Assembly (NCBI GenBank): GCA_023389745.1
Contig: JAEWED010000048.1
Span: 1-30,516 of the forward strand
DNA length: 30,516 nucleotides
Source of the DNA: Actinomycetes bacterium
Lineage (GTDB): Bacteria > Actinomycetota > Acidimicrobiia > Acidimicrobiales > Microtrichaceae
Reading direction: 5' to 3'
How positions within the stretch are numbered: position 1 is the first letter of the stretch; every line of letters starts with the position of its first letter. Under the pieces are notes generated by a model, which was not told where the DNA came from, did not search any database, and saw only the letters and a program-made list of their open reading frames with translations. Of the stretch, positions 8,414-16,743 are shown one piece after another. Made by a program: the position numbers and the translations under genes.

Positions 8414-10090
8414 TCAGCCGGCGATCGCGACCGGCGTGGCGGCGCGGTCCAGCAGGTCGGGCTCGGCGCCGGTGGCCCACCGGTGCGCGAGCACGGCCTC
8501 GAGGTGGGCGGTCACCGCGTCCAGGCCGACACGACGGAACGTCCGGCCGATCGGTTCACCCGCTCGCCGGGTGGCGTTCCACAGTCCGACGAGCGCGTCG
8601 ACGGTGGCGAGCAGGTCGTCGTCGCCGACCCTGCCGACGACCTCTCCGACGACCCCGCGCTCGATCTCGGCGCCGAGGAAGACGTGGTAGCCGTCGGTGG
8701 TGCGCCCCCCGATGCGGACCTTGGACCCGGCGAGCCCGATGTCCGCAGCCTGGTGCTGTGCACACGAGTTCGGGCAGCCCGACACCCAGACTCGCAGTGC
8801 GTCGGCTCGTCGCAGCGACGGCAGCTCGGCGAGGCGACGGGCGGCACCGGGAGCGTCGGTGATGCCCACGGCGCAGACCGTGGCGCCGGTGCAGGCGCGG
8901 ATGTCGACGACATCGTCGTCGCCGAGCAGGCCGAGGCCCCGCACGGCCAGTGCCGCGCGGATCGCAGGCAGATCGGCGAGCGCCACGTCGCGCAGCACGA
9001 CGTTCTGGTCCCGCGACAGCACGAACGCGCCGTCGGAGTGGCGCTCGGCGAGATCCGCGAGCAACTCGAACTCGGACCCGTTGGTGTCGCCGAGCGGCAG
9101 CGCGATGCTGACGAGCGCCCGCCCGGGCATCCGCTGCGGTCGCACCCCTTCGGACCAGCCGCCCGGCGGCAGCTGCGACAGGATCGCCACTTGATCCGCC
9201 TCGTGGAGCACCTCGACGAGCGGGGGTGTCGGATGTGCCCGGTCGAGCGCCGCGTCGAACGCGGCGCGCCAGGCGGCGATGAAGCCGTCGGCGCCGAGCG
9301 ACTCGACCACGAACTTCATCCGTCCCTTGGCCGGACGCTCGAAGTCGCCGTGGGCGACGAACACGTCGATGACGGCCTCGACCGCGGCGAGGACCTCGGT
9401 GCGGTCCACCCACTCGGCCACCACGATCCCGAGGCGGGGGGACTTCCCGAGGCTGCCGCCCGCCCATACCTCGTAGCCCGCTCGGCCGTCACGGACCGTG
9501 GACACGAACGCCACGTCGTTCAGCGGCGCGTCCTCGCGGCAGCGTGGTGAGCCGCCGAACGCCAGGTTGATGCGGCTCGGGAGCACCACGTTGAGCGCTG
9601 CCGAACGCGCCACGATCGTGTCGCTGGCGAGACGGGCGTCGGGGAAGCAGTCGAAGGGCTCCTCGAGCCCGAGGCCCGCGTCCTCGGAGCACATGACGTT
9701 GCGCAGCGTGTGTCCGCATGCCGACCTCGTCGTGAGGCCGAGCTCCTCGAGTGACGAGATCAGGCCCTCGACCCGACGTGCCTCGACCCAGTGGAGCTCG
9801 ATGCTCTGGCGGGTCGTCAGGTGGATCCAGTCCGAGCCGATCGCCCGGGCCAGGCGGGCGACGCCGCGGGCCTGCGCTGCGAGGAGCACTCCGCCGGGCA
9901 CCCGGACCCGCACCATGAACATCGCGTCCTGGCCCTGGGGGCACACCCCGTGGGTCTTGAGCGAGTACCGGTCGTCGGGGGAGAGCCAGTGGTCACCCTC
10001 GGCGGTCAGGCGGGTGAGGTCGACGGGGAGGCCCGCTCGCTTCGCCCGTGGGATGTCGAGTGTCGCCGGGGGGATCTTCGGTGCTGCCAT
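8414..10090 (-). CDS. nirA: Ferredoxin-dependent siroheme nitrite (or sulfite) reductase
   Basis: Six-electron reduction of nitrite to ammonium, or of sulfite to sulfide, in the cytoplasm. With ATG 10090 the product has 558 residues. It has the duplicated ferrodoxin-like/siroheme layout: an N-terminal part with LTTRQSIELHW, a middle part with RSACGHTLRNVMCSE, and the [4Fe-4S]-siroheme motif C-x5-C (ACTGATVC) then C-x3-C (CPNSCAQH). The cluster cysteines are intact. Nitrite is favoured over sulfite because the next gene is an FNT channel and the gene before is HemD-type, but sequence alone does not decide. An upstream GTG (10162) would overlap the preceding gene by 26 bases and add a non-conserved head, so 10090 is preferred although its ribosome site is weak. 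Confidence 0.88.
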   Translation of the reverse strand: MAAPKIPPATLDIPRAKRAGLPVDLTRLTAEGDHWLSPDDRYSLKTHGVCPQGQDAMFMVRVRVPGGVLLAAQARGVARLARAIGSDWIHLTTRQSIELHWVEARRVEGLISSLEELGLTTRSACGHTLRNVMCSEDAGLGLEEPFDCFPDARLASDTIVARSAALNVVLPSRINLAFGGSPRCREDAPLNDVAFVSTVRDGRAGYEVWAGGSLGKSPRLGIVVAEWVDRTEVLAAVEAVIDVFVAHGDFERPAKGRMKFVVESLGADGFIAAWRAAFDAALDRAHPTPPLVEVLHEADQVAILSQLPPGGWSEGVRPQRMPGRALVSIALPLGDTNGSEFELLADLAERHSDGAFVLSRDQNVVLRDVALADLPAIRAALAVRGLGLLGDDDVVDIRACTGATVCAVGITDAPGAARRLAELPSLRRADALRVWVSGCPNSCAQHQAADIGLAGSKVRIGGRTTDGYHVFLGAEIERGVVGEVVGRVGDDDLLATVDALVGLWNATRRAGEPIGRTFRRVGLDAVTAHLEAVLAHRWATGAEPDLLDRAATPVAIAG

Positions 10091-10136
10091 GGCAGCGAAC
10101 GTACGGACCCTCTGTTGCGGTCTCGTGGGGAGCCGG

Positions 10137-11318
10137 TCACGCGTCGGTGACGTGGTGCGCACGGCCTCCGGAAGTGGCTGTGAGGGTTCCGGTGTCGATG
10201 CGGTAGCCGCGGCGTGGCACCGTCCTGATCGGGACCGACGAGCCGAGCCGTCGACGCAGACGGCCGATGGTGACCTCGACGGCGTGGCCGTCGGCCGCCC
10301 CTCGCCACACTTCGGCCAGCAGCTGTCCCTTGGTCACCACCGCGCCCGGTCGGCGCGCGAGGACGGCGAAGACGTCGCGTTCGCGTGGGGTCAGCTCGAC
10401 GAGCTCGCCGTCGACGACGACGGCGGTGGCGCGCAGCTCGATCTCGGACGATCCCAGCTGCAGCACGGAGCGGTGCGAGACGACGTGCGCGGCGAGCGCT
10501 TTCACCATCGAGCCGAGTCGGGCCCGGGTCGGCTGCACGATGTTCGTGTAGCCGGCCGCCTCTGCTGCTGCCGCGCAGATCGGCCCGACGCACACGGCGG
10601 TGACGCTGCCGGCGAGCCGTTCCCTGAACTCCTCGCGCAGGCCCGCCACGGTGGCGAGGTGCTCGGTGTTCCACACGGCGGGTGACGACGTGAAGGTCAC
10701 GGCGTCGACCGAGCCGTGCACCGTGGCCTCGATCAGACGGGTGGCCGGCGCCGCGTCCCGGGGCAGCTCCCACTTGTAGACCGGCACGGCGACGACCTCG
10801 GCGCCGAGGGCCCGGACGGCATCCGCGAGCACCGGCTCGCTGCGGCCGTCGAGTTGCACGGCGACCCGACGGCCGCGGACGCCGATCTCGTCGAGCTTGC
10901 GCACCATGTCGGCGGCGCTGGCCAGCGGCGACACCCAGTCGACGTCCCAGCCGGCGGTCAGCGCCGCGCCGCTCGCCTTGGGCCCCCTCGCGAGGATCTG
11001 CGCGTCGCTGAACGCGGCGCTGAGCTCGTCGCCGACGCCGCGGCCCTCTGCCGCCTCGGACCACGCCCGCACCCCGAGCGCCGTCGACAGCACGACCAGG
11101 TCGGGCGGCTCGGCGATGCAGGCGTCGGTCGCCGAGGACAACGCGTCGCCGTCGGTCAGGGGCAGGGTGCGGACCGTCGGGCCGTGCAGGACCCTCGCGC
11201 CGCGTCGTGCGAGCAGCTCGGCCTGCTCTTCTGCACGACGATCTGCGGTGACGCCGACGACCAGCCCGTGCAGCGGGCCGTCGAAGACAGCGGCGGCGTC
11301 GTCCACGACATCGATCAC
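10137..11318 (-). CDS. Uroporphyrinogen-III synthase fused to an OmpR-type winged-helix DNA-binding domain
   Basis: 393 residues. The first ~265 residues form a HemD fold (GLVVGVTADRRAEEQAELL, VDAVTFTSSPAVWNTEHL, VTAVCVGPICAAAAEAAGY), which closes hydroxymethylbilane into uroporphyrinogen III, the siroheme and heme precursor. Residues about 285-378 are a PhoB/OmpR winged helix (VELTPRERDVFAVLARRPG ... VTIGRLRRRLG ... RTVPRRGYRID). No receiver domain or phospho-aspartate is present. This architecture is known in actinobacteria next to nitrite reductase genes (I recall Rv0260c of M. tuberculosis). Here it is 46 bp upstream of nirA, so it may supply siroheme precursor, regulate the block, or both. 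GTG start at 11318, leaderless-type (GACACT, 6 bases before). Confidence 0.88.
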   Translation of the reverse strand: MIDVVDDAAAVFDGPLHGLVVGVTADRRAEEQAELLARRGARVLHGPTVRTLPLTDGDALSSATDACIAEPPDLVVLSTALGVRAWSEAAEGRGVGDELSAAFSDAQILARGPKASGAALTAGWDVDWVSPLASAADMVRKLDEIGVRGRRVAVQLDGRSEPVLADAVRALGAEVVAVPVYKWELPRDAAPATRLIEATVHGSVDAVTFTSSPAVWNTEHLATVAGLREEFRERLAGSVTAVCVGPICAAAAEAAGYTNIVQPTRARLGSMVKALAAHVVSHRSVLQLGSSEIELRATAVVVDGELVELTPRERDVFAVLARRPGAVVTKGQLLAEVWRGAADGHAVEVTIGRLRRRLGSSVPIRTVPRRGYRIDTGTLTATSGGRAHHVTDA

Positions 11319-11324
11319 CGCCCG

Positions 11325-11330
11325 AGTGTC
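11325..11330 (-). promoter_or_regulatory. -10-like hexamer before the HemD-winged-helix gene
   Basis: Minus-strand GACACT followed by six bases and then the GTG at 11318. It fits the leaderless pattern seen elsewhere in the window except for the first base. The GlnR-like array lies just upstream. Confidence 0.35.
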
Positions 11331-11340
11331 ACCATCCAGT

Positions 11341-11367
11341 GTTTCCTGGCTGTTTCGGTCGGATCAC
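11341..11367 (-). promoter_or_regulatory. GlnR-like binding site upstream of the nitrite block
   Basis: On the minus strand, pentamers GTGAT, GAAAC and GAAAC are each separated by exactly six bases (11363-11367, 11352-11356, 11341-11345). A further GTGAC lies at 11328-11332. The GlnR consensus is gTnAC-n6-GaAAC repeated. GlnR activates nitrogen-assimilation genes, including nitrite reductase, in Streptomyces and mycobacteria. The site starts over the stop of the upstream gene and ends about 23 bp before the GTG at 11318. One half-site (GTGAT) deviates at its last base. Confidence 0.5.
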
Positions 11368-12434
11368 GATCGGCGGCGCCACAACTCCATCGGCGTCGCG
11401 GTGCGGTCGCCGGTGAAGGGCACCGTGACCTCGGCCCCGTCGAGCCCGGCGGAGCGGTAGGCGGCGCAGATGACCTCGAGCACGGTCCGGGCAGCGTCGA
11501 GGTCCTGCCCGCGGTCGGCCGCCCCGCTGGTCAGGTCGAGCAGCTGGTCGACGTAGCCGAACTGCTCGAGGCGCGGATCGGCGACCTCGTACCGGGAGGG
11601 GAGCGCGACCGGCTCGCCGTCGTGCTCGAGCAGCACCTCGGGCAGCAGCTCGATGCGCAGCACGCCGAGGTCGCTCGCGGCCTGGGCGTCCCACTGCGGT
11701 GTGTCCGCGGTCCAGGACACGTCGAGGTCCGCGACGAGTCCCGACACGAAGCGGATCCGCAGCGAGGCGTCGTCGTCCGCGCCGTCGTCGCGGGTCGACG
11801 TCAGTCGCGCGGAGACTCCGACGACCGGTTCGTCGGCCAGGCCGAGCGCGAGTGCGATCGGGTGTGGGCCCAGGTCGAACAGCACGCCGCCGGCGTCGAG
11901 GGGGCGACCGAAGTGCCCCCAGTCCGGCGGTGGTTGGCGGGTCCGCAGCGACAGGTGGCCGAGCGTGCCCAGCGACGGCCGACGTTCGAGCGTGGCGCGC
12001 CAGAACGGTGCGTGCACCAGGTTCTCGGCGCAGCGGATCCGCACCGGTGTGCCGGCCTGCTCGGTCCGGCGGGCCGCGTCGATCAGCCGGTCCGCGTCGG
12101 CGAGCGTCGGCGCGAGCGGCTTCTCGACGAGCACCGACGCGCCCGCGGCGAGGCCCTGGAGCGCCAGGTCGACGTGGTGGTCGGGCGGAGTGGCGACCAC
12201 GAGCACGTCGGCACCCGCGGGAAGGTCGTCGGGACGGCAGCGACGGGCGTCGAGCTCACCGGCGAGGTGCCTCGCGGAGCTGCCGCCGTTCGACGCGACC
12301 GCGGTGACGCGCATTCCCGCGGACTGCGCGGCGAGTGCGTGCACCACGGCGATGTAGCCGGCGCCGCCGAGCGCGACGGTCGCCCCGGCCCGGCGACGGC
12401 GCAGCCGGCCGAACCCCCTGGCTGCCTGTGTCAT
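11364..12434 (-). CDS. Gfo/Idh/MocA family NAD(P)-dependent oxidoreductase
   Basis: 356 residues. An N-terminal Rossmann fold begins at VALGGAGYIAVVHALA (residues about 20-35). It continues to the family motif VLVVATPPDHHVDLALQGL and the catalytic-site EKP in VLVEKPLAPTLADADRL. The C-terminal alpha/beta domain contains DAGGVLFDLGPHPIALAL, where the usual D-x-G-x-H substrate motif is recognisable. Such enzymes act on sugars, inositols or related alcohols; the substrate is not readable. AAAGGA lies 7 bases before the ATG at 12434. It runs in the same direction as the nitrite block, 45 bp upstream, but the GlnR-like site in that gap suggests a separate promoter, so a functional link is doubtful. 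It is divergent from the penicillin-binding protein gene. Confidence 0.85.
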   Translation of the reverse strand: MTQAARGFGRLRRRRAGATVALGGAGYIAVVHALAAQSAGMRVTAVASNGGSSARHLAGELDARRCRPDDLPAGADVLVVATPPDHHVDLALQGLAAGASVLVEKPLAPTLADADRLIDAARRTEQAGTPVRIRCAENLVHAPFWRATLERRPSLGTLGHLSLRTRQPPPDWGHFGRPLDAGGVLFDLGPHPIALALGLADEPVVGVSARLTSTRDDGADDDASLRIRFVSGLVADLDVSWTADTPQWDAQAASDLGVLRIELLPEVLLEHDGEPVALPSRYEVADPRLEQFGYVDQLLDLTSGAADRGQDLDAARTVLEVICAAYRSAGLDGAEVTVPFTGDRTATPMELWRRRS

Positions 12435-12501
12435 CGGAGTCCTTTCTCAGGTGGTCGCCGAGCCGGTGTGCGGGCGCCCCGGCCGGGCACCGGGACACGG
12501 A

Positions 12502-12507
12502 TAGCCT
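12502..12507 (+). promoter_or_regulatory. -10 hexamer of the penicillin-binding protein promoter
   Basis: TAGCCT followed by six bases and a GTG at 12514. If transcription starts at that G, the mRNA has a 41-base leader before the ATG at 12555, or starts a 26-codon leaderless reading frame that overlaps the gene (stop 12592-12594). Confidence 0.4.
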
Positions 12508-12554
12508 GTCGCCGTGGCGTCACCCGGTCGGGCAGCGCGTCCGTACAGCCTGTC

Positions 12555-14741
12555 ATGTCACGAACCGTCTCCCTGCTCCTCCGCTTCTCGCTGATCGTCG
12601 TCGCCGGTGTCTGCGCGATCGGACTGATCGGCTCGCAGCTGATCCCGCAGATCGGCGAGATGCGTCACGCCGCGTCGTTCGAGTCGGCGTCGAACATCGC
12701 GCTGCCGCAGCTCCCCGAGGGCAGCAAGATCCTCGACATGTACGGCCAGCCCGCCGGTGGCCTCGTCGGTGCCGAGAACCGCCGCGTCGTCACGCTGGAC
12801 CAGGTGTCCGAGCCGCTGATCGACACCGTGCTCGCGGTCGAGGACGCGGACTTCTACCGCCACGACGGTGTGAGCGCGAAGTCGGTGCTGCGCGCCGTGC
12901 GGGCCAACTCCGACGCCGGCGGGATCTCCCAGGGCGGTTCGACCATCACCCAGCAGCTCGTGAAGCTGTCGCTCGTGGGCTCGGAGAAGACCCTGTCGCG
13001 AAAGGTGAAGGAGGCGAGCCTCGCCATCCAGCTCGAGAACCAGTTCTGCAAGGAGGTCGAGAAGGTCGACTGCAAGAACCGGATCCTCGAGCAGTACCTG
13101 AACCTGGTCTACCTGGGGCGGGGTGCCTACGGGGTCGAGGCGGCGTCGCAGGTGTACTTCGGCAAGCCGGCGTCCGAGATCGGCTACCCCGAGGCCGCGG
13201 TCATCGCGTCGCTCATCCGCAACCCGAACTACTACGACCCGATCCGCTACCCCGAGGTCGCGACCGAGCGTCGAGAGGTCGTCCTGCGGCGCATGGTGGA
13301 ACAGGACCTGGTCACCGAGGACGAGGCCGCGATGATCGCCGCCGGACCGTTGCCGACCGAGGCGCAGACCGTGGCCTCCTCGGCGAGCTCGCGGGACCTC
13401 ACCTACTTCGAGCGCCGCATCCGCGACGAGCTGCTGAAGGCCGAGTGGTTGGCGCCCACCGAGGAGCTCCGTCGCTACCTGATCTTCAACGGCGGTCTCA
13501 CGATCACCTCGACCATGGACCCGCGGGCGCAGATGCTGGCCGAGGCCGCGTCCGCGAACAACCCGATCAAGGAGCGGAACCCGTCGACGGTCGCCGTGGT
13601 GGCTTCGGTCGAACCGGCGACCGGCGCGGTGCGTGCCGTCGTCGGCGAGACGAACATCGAGGGCAAGGGGTTGGTCGAGGTCGCGCTGCCCGCCGGTGGC
13701 CGCAGCCCCGGTTCGTCGTTCAAGACCTTCACGCTGCTCGCCGCGCTCGAAGAGGGCCACTCGGTGCGCGACTCGATCTCGGCGTCGCCCGCACCGCGGT
13801 CGCTCTACGACGACTGGGAGCTGCCGTCATCGACCACGTCGTGGCCCTCGGGCTGCAAGGGCGGCACGCTCGACCTGATCCGGGCGACGGCGTCGTCGAA
13901 CAACTGCGCCTTCGTCCGGCTGCAGGAGGCCGTCGGCGGCGACAAGGTGATCGAGGTCGCCAAGAAGCTCGGCATCAACAGCCTCGAGGACGCGACGCCC
14001 GTGAAGTCGATGACGCTCGGCGGTGGCGTCGACGTCCGCCCCCTCGAGATGGCAGCTGCGTACGCGGCGATCGCGAACGACGGCAAGTTCAACCCGCCGC
14101 ACTTCGTGACCAAGGTCGAGGACCGCAACGGCAACGTGCTCTACGAGTACCAGCCTGCGACGGAGCAGGCGATCTCGGTGAACTCCGCACGACAGGCGAC
14201 CGTCGCGCTCGAGGCCGTCGTCACCGGCGGCACCTACAAGGGCGGGTCGCTACCGGACCGACGCCCCGCGGCCGGCAAGACCGGAACCAACGAGGCCGAC
14301 GGCGGCATCAACGCGGACGTCTGGTTCGTCGGGTTCACCCCGGAGCTGTCGACCGCGGTGTGGATCGGCGACCCGTCGTGCCAGTGCGAGATGCGCGGCG
14401 GCAAGGTCCAGGGCGGCAGCACCGCGGCGAAGGTCTGGAACGAGTTCATGAGCGGCTACCTCGAGGACATGCCGGTCACCGACTTCGCGGCGCCCGACAG
14501 CTACGGATCGCGCTCGGTCATCCCGGACCCGTGGAAGCAGTACAGCTCCAAGTCGAGCTCGTCGAGCTCCGCCAAGAAGTCGAGCTCCGGCAAGAAGTCC
14601 AGCTCGGGTGGCCGATCCGGCGACGGCACGACCGCGACGACGTCGGCGCCCGCGACCTCTGCGCCCAGCTCGCCACCCTCGGGCGGCGGTGACGACGACG
14701 GTGGCGGCGGTGGCGGCGGTGGTGGGGACGACGAGGGCTGA
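12555..14741 (+). CDS. Class A penicillin-binding protein (glycosyltransferase 51 + transpeptidase)
   Basis: Polymerises and cross-links peptidoglycan at the outer face of the membrane. 728 residues. One N-terminal membrane anchor lies at residues about 7-29. The GT51 domain has EDADFYRHDGVS (catalytic E96), GGSTITQQLVK, KVKEASLAIQLE and YLNLVYLGRGAYGVEAAS. The transpeptidase has S387-S-F-K390 (SxxK), S448-N-N450 (SxN) and K575-T-G. All are intact, so both activities are expected. The tail after about residue 660 is Ser/Lys-rich, then Thr/Ala/Ser-rich, ending in Asp/Gly blocks, a low-complexity wall-proximal tail often seen in actinobacterial PBPs. The ATG at 12555 has no Shine-Dalgarno sequence; sequence upstream in this frame belongs to the opposite-strand gene and is not coding. 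Confidence 0.93.
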   Translation: MSRTVSLLLRFSLIVVAGVCAIGLIGSQLIPQIGEMRHAASFESASNIALPQLPEGSKILDMYGQPAGGLVGAENRRVVTLDQVSEPLIDTVLAVEDADFYRHDGVSAKSVLRAVRANSDAGGISQGGSTITQQLVKLSLVGSEKTLSRKVKEASLAIQLENQFCKEVEKVDCKNRILEQYLNLVYLGRGAYGVEAASQVYFGKPASEIGYPEAAVIASLIRNPNYYDPIRYPEVATERREVVLRRMVEQDLVTEDEAAMIAAGPLPTEAQTVASSASSRDLTYFERRIRDELLKAEWLAPTEELRRYLIFNGGLTITSTMDPRAQMLAEAASANNPIKERNPSTVAVVASVEPATGAVRAVVGETNIEGKGLVEVALPAGGRSPGSSFKTFTLLAALEEGHSVRDSISASPAPRSLYDDWELPSSTTSWPSGCKGGTLDLIRATASSNNCAFVRLQEAVGGDKVIEVAKKLGINSLEDATPVKSMTLGGGVDVRPLEMAAAYAAIANDGKFNPPHFVTKVEDRNGNVLYEYQPATEQAISVNSARQATVALEAVVTGGTYKGGSLPDRRPAAGKTGTNEADGGINADVWFVGFTPELSTAVWIGDPSCQCEMRGGKVQGGSTAAKVWNEFMSGYLEDMPVTDFAAPDSYGSRSVIPDPWKQYSSKSSSSSSAKKSSSGKKSSSGGRSGDGTTATTSAPATSAPSSPPSGGGDDDGGGGGGGGGDDEG

Positions 14742-14778
14742 GCCGGCTGGCGCTGGGGCCGCTGCCCTGGACGCGGCC

Positions 14779-14784
14779 TATGGT
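14779..14784 (+). promoter_or_regulatory. -10 hexamer of a leaderless-type promoter for the zinc-ribbon gene
   Basis: TATGGT followed by six bases and then the GTG at 14791. No Shine-Dalgarno sequence lies before that GTG, which supports both the promoter and the start choice. Confidence 0.5.
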
Positions 14785-14790
14785 TCGGGT

Positions 14791-15504
14791 GTGTCGACCT
14801 TCGAGCAGCTCCTCGGTGTCCAGGAACTGGACACCGCCATCGACCAGCTCCTGCACCGGCGGGCGACGCTGCCGGAGCTCACCGAGCTCGCCCAGCTCCA
14901 ACGCGACGCCACGGCCGCGGCAGCGTCGGTGGCCGAGACCACGGCCCGACTCGACGTCGTGCGCGGCGACGAACGTGAGGCCGAGGAGCACGCCCTGCAG
15001 CTCGAGACGAAGGCGGCCGAGATCGACGGCTCGCTCTACGACGGGTCCGTCGTCTCGCACAAGGAGCTCGAATCGCTCCAGGAGGAGCACGTCGCGCTGA
15101 AGGCGCGACAGGCGGAGCTCGAGGAGCAGGCGATCGAGCTGATGGAGCTCGCGGAACCGATCGAGGCCGAGCTGGCCCAGCGCAACGCCGCCGTCGACGC
15201 GATCGCGGCGGACATCGCCGCGGTGCAGCAGCGCATCGTGGTCGCGCAGGCCGAGATCGACGCGAGCGTCGAGCAGACCCGTGCCCAGCGCGCCGAGGCG
15301 GCGTCGGGCGTGCCGGCCGTGCTGCTGAGCTCGTACGAGGAGCTGCGTGGCCAGCTGGGCGGCATCGCCGTGGCACGACTGCACGGCGCCCGCTGCGAGG
15401 GCTGCCACCTCGAGATCCCGTCCGCCGAGCTGGCCGCGCTGCGGCGGGCCCCCGAGGGCGACGTCGTGACCTGTCCGGAGTGCTTCCGGATGCTCGTGCG
15501 TTGA
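14791..15504 (+). CDS. Coiled-coil protein with C4 zinc ribbon (CT398/DUF164-like)
   Basis: 237 residues. The first ~180 residues are a long antiparallel coiled-coil hairpin rich in Glu, Ala, Leu and Arg, beginning LLGVQELDTAIDQLLHRR. The C-terminus is a zinc ribbon with C-x2-C (CEGCHLEI) and C-x2-C (CPECFRMLVR). The family is widespread in actinobacteria and chlamydiae and has been proposed to act in nucleic-acid, secretion or flagellar-type assemblies; no role is settled. The GTG at 14791 matches the family N-terminus and the leaderless promoter. A longer frame reaching back to 14608 would overlap the PBP gene and is rejected. The membrane-protein gene follows 16 bp later. Confidence 0.85.
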   Translation: MSTFEQLLGVQELDTAIDQLLHRRATLPELTELAQLQRDATAAAASVAETTARLDVVRGDEREAEEHALQLETKAAEIDGSLYDGSVVSHKELESLQEEHVALKARQAELEEQAIELMELAEPIEAELAQRNAAVDAIAADIAAVQQRIVVAQAEIDASVEQTRAQRAEAASGVPAVLLSSYEELRGQLGGIAVARLHGARCEGCHLEIPSAELAALRRAPEGDVVTCPECFRMLVR

Positions 15505-15520
15505 ACCAGAGGACCCGACG

Positions 15521-16048
15521 ATGATCATCTGGTTCGCCGTGCTGTCGGTGGTGCTGACCTGGGCCGTGTTCCAGAGTCCGGCGCTCGACTACCGCCTGGT
15601 CGCGCTCGGCGCGGTGCTGCCGGTCGTCGAGATCCCCTTCGGCGCCGGACCGATGCACTCGCTCATGTTCCCGACGCTCGTGCTCGTCGTGGTGATGCTC
15701 GCGACGTCGAACCGACGGCTCGTGCGTCGGCGCTGGCTCGGGCTGCCGATCGGGCTGTACCTGCACATCGTCCTGGACTTCGCCTGGACCCGGACCGAGA
15801 CGTTCTGGTGGCCGTTCCTCGGCCTCGACTTCTCGGCCGGCTCGGCACCGGAGCTGTCGCGAGGCCTGTTGAGCCTGGTGCTCGACGTGATCGGCCTGGC
15901 GGTGGGTTGGTGGGCGTACCGCCGCTTCGGTCTGGACGACGCCGAGCGTCGGTCGCGGTTCCTGCGCACCGGGCAGCTCGACCGTTCGATCATGGGCGGA
16001 CCCGGCGGGTCCCGGGGTCGCACGTCCGGCGGGGGAGGCCGCTCGTGA
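15521..16048 (+). CDS. Small integral membrane protein, possibly YdjM/DUF457-like
   Basis: 175 residues with about four membrane segments (IIWFAVLSVVLTWAVF, the region after MHSLMFPTLVLVVVML, GLPIGLYLHIVLDFAW, and LVLDVIGLAVGWWAYRRF). The cytoplasmic tail is Gly/Arg/Ser-rich. The motif pair MHSLMF and YLHIVLDFAW with WWPF resembles the H-S and H-x-x-L-D pattern of the YdjM (DUF457) metal-dependent hydrolase family, but the usual HRGxTHS is not intact, so I treat this as weak. AGAGGA lies before the ATG. Its stop overlaps the start of the histidine phosphatase gene by four bases (GTGA), indicating coupling. Confidence 0.75.
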   Translation: MIIWFAVLSVVLTWAVFQSPALDYRLVALGAVLPVVEIPFGAGPMHSLMFPTLVLVVVMLATSNRRLVRRRWLGLPIGLYLHIVLDFAWTRTETFWWPFLGLDFSAGSAPELSRGLLSLVLDVIGLAVGWWAYRRFGLDDAERRSRFLRTGQLDRSIMGGPGGSRGRTSGGGGRS

Positions 16049-16653
16049 GCGCCAACGGGCCACGGTCGTTGCTGCTCGTCCGTCATGGACGGACCGAGGC
16101 GAACGCCAGGGGACTGCTCCTGGGTCGCGAGGATCCGCCGCTCGACGACACCGGTCGCGAGCAGGCTGCTGCGCTCGCCGAGTCGGTCGCCTCCGGGGCG
16201 TACGGCCGCATCCTCGGGGTGGTGGCGAGCCCGCTGCGGCGCACGCGTGAGACCGCCGAGGCGTTCGGCCACCCGGTCACCATCGACGATCGCCTGATCG
16301 AGCTCGACTACGGCGAGTACGACGGCACACCCGTCGCCGACGTGCCCGTCGACGTGTGGCAGCGCTGGCAGTCGGACCTGTCGTACGCGCCGCCGGGCGG
16401 GGAGTCGATCGCCGCGCTCGGTCGACGGGTGCGTGCGGCGTGCGACGAGTGGGCCGCTCGTCTCGACGAGCCCGGCACGATCGTGTTGGTGACACATGTC
16501 TCACCGATCAAGGCTGCCGCCGCGTGGGCCCTCGGCGTGGGGGACGAGGTCTGCTGGCGGACGCACCTCGACACCGCGTCGATCAGTCGCGCCCTCGTAC
16601 GGGGCGGCCGTCCGGTGCTCGACCTCTTCAACGAGACGTCGCACCTGCGCTGA
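16045..16653 (+). CDS. Histidine phosphatase (phosphoglycerate mutase-like) family protein
   Basis: 202 residues. The catalytic LVRHGRTEAN motif has R13, the phospho-accepting H14 and G15; SPLRRTRETAEAF and ELDYGEYDG supply the other phosphate contacts and E-loop. VTHVSPIKA carries the second catalytic histidine, H151. The family covers small-molecule phosphatases such as CobC-type alpha-ribazole phosphatase and cofactor-dependent mutases; the substrate is unknown, and nothing nearby suggests cobalamin synthesis. The GTG at 16045 overlaps the preceding stop and follows a GGGGGAGG ribosome site. I see no clear terminator in the 90 bp after it. Confidence 0.9.
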   Translation: MSANGPRSLLLVRHGRTEANARGLLLGREDPPLDDTGREQAAALAESVASGAYGRILGVVASPLRRTRETAEAFGHPVTIDDRLIELDYGEYDGTPVADVPVDVWQRWQSDLSYAPPGGESIAALGRRVRAACDEWAARLDEPGTIVLVTHVSPIKAAAAWALGVGDEVCWRTHLDTASISRALVRGGRPVLDLFNETSHLR

Positions 16654-16730
16654 AGGCGCACCGCTCGAGAGCGTCCCGACAGGTGCGACATCGTCGTCGG
16701 GGGATCAGTCGATCGGCGGCGCCGCGCCTC

Positions 16731-16736
16731 TAGCGT
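16731..16736 (+). promoter_or_regulatory. -10 hexamer of a leaderless-type promoter for the winged-helix/PLD-like gene
   Basis: TAGCGT, seven bases, then ATG at 16744. No ribosome site is present. This argues for 16744 over the in-frame GTG at 16735. Confidence 0.5.
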
Positions 16737-16743
16737 GGACCGC

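Noticed and set aside
8342..9550. Long plus-strand open frame over nirA
   Set aside because: Shadow of nirA with biased composition and no recognisable motif.
10716..12554. In-frame extension of the PBP gene far upstream
   Set aside because: It runs antisense to the Gfo/Idh and HemD genes and has no protein-like composition; the membrane anchor at ATG 12555 is the natural N-terminus.
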